DNA of 64,000 bases from Rotaria sordida (lineage: Eukaryota > Rotifera > Eurotatoria > Philodinida > Philodinidae), in contig CAJNOL010000069.1 in NCBI GenBank assembly GCA_905250125.1, positions 242,371 to 306,370 on the forward strand, written 5' to 3'. Below the pieces are notes generated by a model. It searched no databases. It was not told the DNA's origin and saw nothing but the letters and a program-made list of their open reading frames with translations. A program made the position numbers and the translations under genes. Below are positions 59,301 to 64,000 of the stretch, piece after piece. The number at the start of each line of letters is the position of its first letter. The stretch's first letter is position 1.

Positions 59301-62300
59301 AACAAAAGGTTCTATCTATGATCTCTTGGTATTGAGATCTAATTTTTTTTTATGCTCAAAAAACAAAATTTAATTTTTCTTTATCTCAATATAATTGATT
59401 TTAGAATATTATTATTTTCTCTCTAGGCAACGATTGTGTGAGATATAGTTTCTTCTTCATCTGACAATGAATTGCACATAAGCTATTATACCATTGAATA
59501 ATATCTGACCGTACAATAGAAAATATCTATAGGCCACACGAACATAGCTTATTTTCTGTCAAAAACGTCTTTTTTTTCTCATAGAAATATTAAATTTCAA
59601 TAGTCAATAAAAAAAATGCTGAGAGAAAATGTGAAACTCATAAAAGACGATTTTCGATGTAAAATGCACGAGACTCTTATTCTAAATTTTTGTCGAAAAA
59701 ATTTTTATGTTAAAAATCAACAAATGATACATTAGTCGATGCAATTTTTTGTGCTAATTCCAAATATGTCCTTATTTTTCTCTTAAAGTACTTCTTAGAC
59801 AAAAGAATACAGAAAATCTGCATTTCAGTTCAGAAGTATTTATGCATCTTTATACTAACTAAGTAGACGTGTAAGACACAAAAAAAGAACATTCTGTGAA
59901 AGTTTCATCGAGTTTGGAGTGGTGCTAAAATATGCGCACCGACTACACTGAACACAACTTTTTTTTTTAGAACATTCTTAGTTGAGAAAGCATAAATACT
60001 TTTTCTAAGACAGAAACTATTAGAAAAAAATGCTTTATATGAAACGATATAGCAAGAGTTCTACAATTTATTCCGTAGGTACTTTCTATTTTCTTTAGAA
60101 AAAGATACTTGTAAAAAAAACTCTATTGAGGAATAAATACAATTTGAATTTCTCAGAAGAATCATCAAATCAATCTAAGTTTTTATTAGTCAAAAATAAA
60201 GCTTGACATTTCGATTACAATTTATAGTATAGAAGAATTTAAAAGTGCTACTCATTGCTCACCAATACTATGAATTTGACAAAAATGATTACTTAGAATA
60301 CATTTATCTTTTCATAGATATAGAGAATAAAAATAATAATTAATTTTCTTATTTTATTTTATGATTATTTATATCAATTAAATTAAATTTACCTTTTGTT
60401 ACAAATGAATCTCGATTATCCAATGTACTTCCACGTAAAGCTTTAAGTGCAACTGGCATTTCTGTCATTAATTTTTTATATTCATCTTCAGTTAATAATT
60501 GTAAATGAGGAGATTTAGCCAAAAAACCAAGAAAAATCATTCCCGGTGTAAACCATCTTGGTCTATCGAATAAATCATTAATGTTTATGTGTTTTTTTTT
60601 ATTTCTCATCAAATAAATATTTACCTAAGAACTTTATATTTCGCTGTACTAGCTTGTTGTGTTGATGTATATTTAAATTTTTTTGTAACACATTTACACC
60701 ATTCACAAAAAAATTCATTCATCATACTAACAAATTTTTTTAATATTTTATCATCATTTATTGACATTGGTGGTAAAAGATCATATAAAAGACGAAATAA
60801 TTCAAAACCTGAATTATATACATAGAAAACAAGATCAAGTAATTTTGATTCAATTGTACGTAATTCTCGTTCATCAAATTTAACTATTTCAGTGAGAAAA
60901 ATTTTTATTGAATCTTGATCCCATATAGCATTAAGTATACGAACAAGATGCGTTAATTGATTACCCAATTTATCAATATATTCCTATTAAAAAAAAGAAA
61001 GAAAAGAAAAGATTTAGAGATGTTATATTTTTTTTTCTATCTTAATTGAAAAACAAAATGATACAAACAGGTAATTGATCGAATGTGAAACGAATATCTT
61101 CATCACGAGGTAATTTTTTAATAAATTGAATATTATTATTTGATCCAATATGAAATTGAAATAACTCAACAGCATGTTGCCAATGATCAGATCGTGTAAC
61201 AACCAAATGAAGACATGGTAATTCAGTTGAATTTAATGCTAATTGTGTACTTTCACTTGCTCGAATAAGAATAATATCACCGGTCCAACGTGTATTATGT
61301 AAATGAGAAGTTTTCTTTGGTATATATATCATATATGATGGTTTAATATCTTTATCTGATTTTATTAATTCATCTGCTGGTAATTGTTGACTACAAATGA
61401 GATTAAGTAATTTTTCGACTTGATTTTTATCTGTTGATAACCATGGTGGAACAAATAAATAAAAACTATCGAAATCATCTGAACTCTAATTATAAAATAG
61501 ATTAATGTAAGAAAAGACAAAAAACAAAATACTATTCATTTACACTTGTGTCTAAATAAAGTTTAACTTGAGCATAGTTATTATGTCGAAGTTCATGCCA
61601 TAGATCATGATAATTATGACATCTAAATTCAGCTGCAATTGAAAAATCCTATACAAAAAAAAAAATTCAAAATAAAAATACATTCCGAAAAATATTCATA
61701 GTGAATTTTTTGAAGAGAAAATTATAATGATATTATTAAATTCTTAAGTAAACTTACATCAATAAGAGTTTTACCCAATGAACAAATACGTATTGTTCGT
61801 TGTTTAATTGTATCAAAACTTCGACGAAATTCACGTGTACTATTGATTATTTCACATCTATAAATTAAAAAATAAAAATAGTTTATTTTATACAAATATT
61901 TAAATTATCAAAATATTACTTTTTCTGTTCAGAAAAAGATGCTCCTGCATCGCTCATAGAAAATTCTGTTTGAGCAAAGTCACCTGGAACACTAGTTGAT
62001 GAGTGAAAATAAGGTGGTTTTGTAAATTCTGATTTCACCCTATGAAAATAAAAACAAATATAAAATAAATGATCAAGAAAAAAAAAAGGTTTTTTTTTCC
62101 TTCTTTCATTTGATCTAAATAATATCTTTATGAACTTTAAAAATTAGATACATCATTGGAATAATCTATTTAAAATTCTCGAGTATTTTCAATAAGTTAT
62201 TATTCCAATAAATAGATTCTTTTTAGAATATAGAATTTCGATATAAAGATTTCTATTAAGAACAGAAACATACGAAATTTAGATTTAACATTAATTTTTG

Positions 62301-64000
62301 TTATGTTTAAAGTTGAATATTCTCAATTACAAACATCTTTCAATAAGATCTACGAGCTTTATGTTGTCTACAAAACAATTCATATGATTAGAATAATTTA
62401 AGAAGAATCAAATAAATAATTGAATAAGATTCAAATGACAAAATTTTAAAATCTAATAAATGAACTAATACAATGATTTACGAGCATTAAAATCAGAAAC
62501 TAAGCATGTTGTGTACTTTCGAGTAATAAAAAAAATAAAAGGAAATTTATCATCTAAATCAATACATTATTATTCAAAAAACAAATAATATGATATTGTA
62601 ATCCTTTCTACTTACTCAGCTGAATAAAGTCCATCACTCGTATTTGATGTATTACTCGTATCAGCTGCAAATACTTGATAATATGTTTCTGTTGTTTCAT
62701 ATAGTTCTTCTTTCAATTGTGCTAATATGCCTCTTACAAGATCACTTAAAAACCAAAAAATATTTCAGAAAATATTTATTTTAAAAAAAAGAAAAATTTT
62801 ATCAACAAACTTAAATTGAAATCCCAATGCATGAATTAAATCTCGATTGCCTAATGTTAATGTAAGATCTCGAGCAAAATAATATTCTTTTATTAATTCT
62901 GATGTTTCTTCATCAACATAATAATAATATTCTCTATCAGCATCATTAAGTGCAATTTGATGACTATAATTATTAATATCATATGTTCGATTAATAGAAA
63001 CTGTACTTAAAAATTGTTTATAATGCTAATATAAAATAAACAAAGAAATATAATTTATATTAAAACAAAAAAAAATTAATGCAATCCTTGCAGAAGTAAC
63101 ATATGAAATACAAAATAGCTCCGGTTGCTAATAACAAAGAGATTCTTTTATTCTATCTATTTTAGGATCAATTTCTTCATCATAAATTTACTTAATTCTC
63201 TAGAAACCTTTTAGATCATGATTCATAAAAAGAATAGTACGAACCATATAAAGATTAACAGTTTTTTCATCAAATTCTGTTAGTTCATAAGCAATTTTAC
63301 GATTGGAAATAAATTGTTCCATTATACGAACACTATATAAACGTGTAGCTAATGCATCTCTATTTAAAGTAAATAAAATATAAAAATCTTAATAGTAATT
63401 TTTTTTTTATTATACGAACCTTAAAACAAGTTTTGCTTCACGAACAAGCTAAGAAATAAAAGGAAAAAAAAAGAAATTATGAAAAAAAAAACAATAATTT
63501 CTTTTTTATTACTTGTTGTCGACAAAGTGGATCTATTTCAATAATATCATTATTCATATATGGTTTATTATAAAGACTTAAACATTCATTCATAACATCA
63601 AGTAAAACATTAATAATAAAAAAATATAAAGGTAATAGTGATGGTAAACCTAATTGTTCATGTAATTCAAGCCAATTTTGTTTTAATATATCATCTGTAT
63701 GTGAACATATGATTTTTATTGTTGAGCATGATTTTAATACATGATGTAACCATTTTTCAATAGTTAATTCACCTATATTTATATTTGTTATATTATCTTC
63801 TTTAACAGGATTATCTGTATCAACTAATTTATCATCAATATCATCTGTATTTTGATTAGTTTTAGAATCTATTTGATTTGTATTTAATAGTTGTAAATCA
63901 GATAGAGATAAACCGGCAAGTACTTGTTCAATTTTAATTTTATGTCGATCTGGTGTTTGTAATAAAGCAAGACGTGTTTTAAATAAGACTGGTGCAACAC
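56360..64000 (-). CDS. MAP3K4: MAP kinase kinase kinase 4 (MTK1-like), 5' end beyond right edge
   Basis: Eighteen exons in the window: 63513-64000, 63420-63448, 63245-63359, 62811-63025, 62616-62744, 61920-62039, 61758-61857, 61544-61648, 61069-61485, 60625-60983, 60393-60562, 58995-59060, 58457-58926, 58071-58394, 57915-57999, 56716-56801, 56440-56647 and 56360-56367 (1163 residues). The helical part matches MAP3K4: LPSLLPLYFFIINVLLDV, LVREAKLVLR, RPRWFTPGMIFLGF, SPIERIQQSM. The C-terminal kinase has GQGGAG, the lysine in VCMKEI, IVHCDVKGDN, DFN, GTLYFKPPE and SDIWALGCTVIEMLTGK. MAP3K4 responds to GADD45 and feeds p38/JNK. Odd: HRD is HCD, DFG is DFN, and an acidic insert of ~45 residues follows MEYC. 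Long introns 56802-57914 and 59061-60392 hold no gene; the latter has a weak inverted repeat around 59800/60030. Confidence 0.93.

Overview
This window is animal nuclear DNA, strongly AT-rich. It carries compact genes with mostly 50-90 nt GT-AG introns and unmistakable metazoan orthologues: adiponectin receptor, UNR/CSDE1, LENG9-like, RPL10, acid ceramidase, epsilon-tubulin, ABHD18, prohibitin, LARP1, MRM1, MAP3K4 and CCP1/AGTPBP1. The compact structure, A/T-ending codons, 3' splice sites abutting downstream start codons and many small foldback elements make me suspect a bdelloid rotifer. That is inference only; no marker in the window settles the species. All exon models were built by hand from splice signals and reading phase, and the summed exon lengths are in frame for every complete multi-exon model.

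Left part (1-20.8 kb). The 5' part of a CCP1/AGTPBP1 deglutamylase gene (minus) runs off the left edge. Its first intron holds a possible small secreted-peptide gene on the plus strand. A divergent adiponectin-receptor gene (plus) follows, converging on a YciI-domain gene (minus). Next come a 14-exon CSDE1/UNR gene (minus), a small orphan single-pass membrane protein (plus), a repeat-poor gap, and a LENG9-like RWD + MJ1316 + 2H-phosphoesterase gene (minus). The last is divergent from RPL10 (plus).

Middle (20.8-29.9 kb). This is a gene-poor repeat island. It contains a roughly 1 kb foldback, a decayed Tc1/mariner-type transposase, a C-rich low-complexity patch, a roughly 400 bp element with long terminal inverted repeats, several hairpins, and a truncated 5' copy of nicotinamide nucleotide transhydrogenase (NNT). 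The NNT copy stops at a short hairpin made of telomere-like GGGTGTGG arms.

Right part (29.9-64 kb). Every gene is on the minus strand. In transcription order they are MAP3K4 (5' end off the right edge), MRM1, an orphan peptide-type GPCR, LARP1, prohibitin, ABHD18, epsilon-tubulin and acid ceramidase. Spacing is tight inside two runs: MAP3K4-MRM1 at 225 bp, and prohibitin-ABHD18-TUBE1-ASAH1 at 189, 302 and 161 bp. MRM1 and ASAH1 each have a 3' splice-site-like AG directly in front of ATG, which suggests trans-splicing of polycistronic transcripts.

Functions are mostly housekeeping: translation control (LARP1, CSDE1, RPL10), mitochondria (prohibitin, MRM1, NNT remnant), cilia/centriole tubulin (TUBE1, CCP1), lipid signalling (AdipoR, ASAH1) and stress-kinase signalling (MAP3K4). 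I found no tRNA, rRNA or CRISPR. The most unusual items are the nested peptide gene, the MAP3K4 kinase domain with HCD and DFN in place of HRD and DFG, the degenerate second catalytic motif of the LENG9-like protein, an internal duplication in LARP1, and several diverged foldback elements, one inside the epsilon-tubulin gene.
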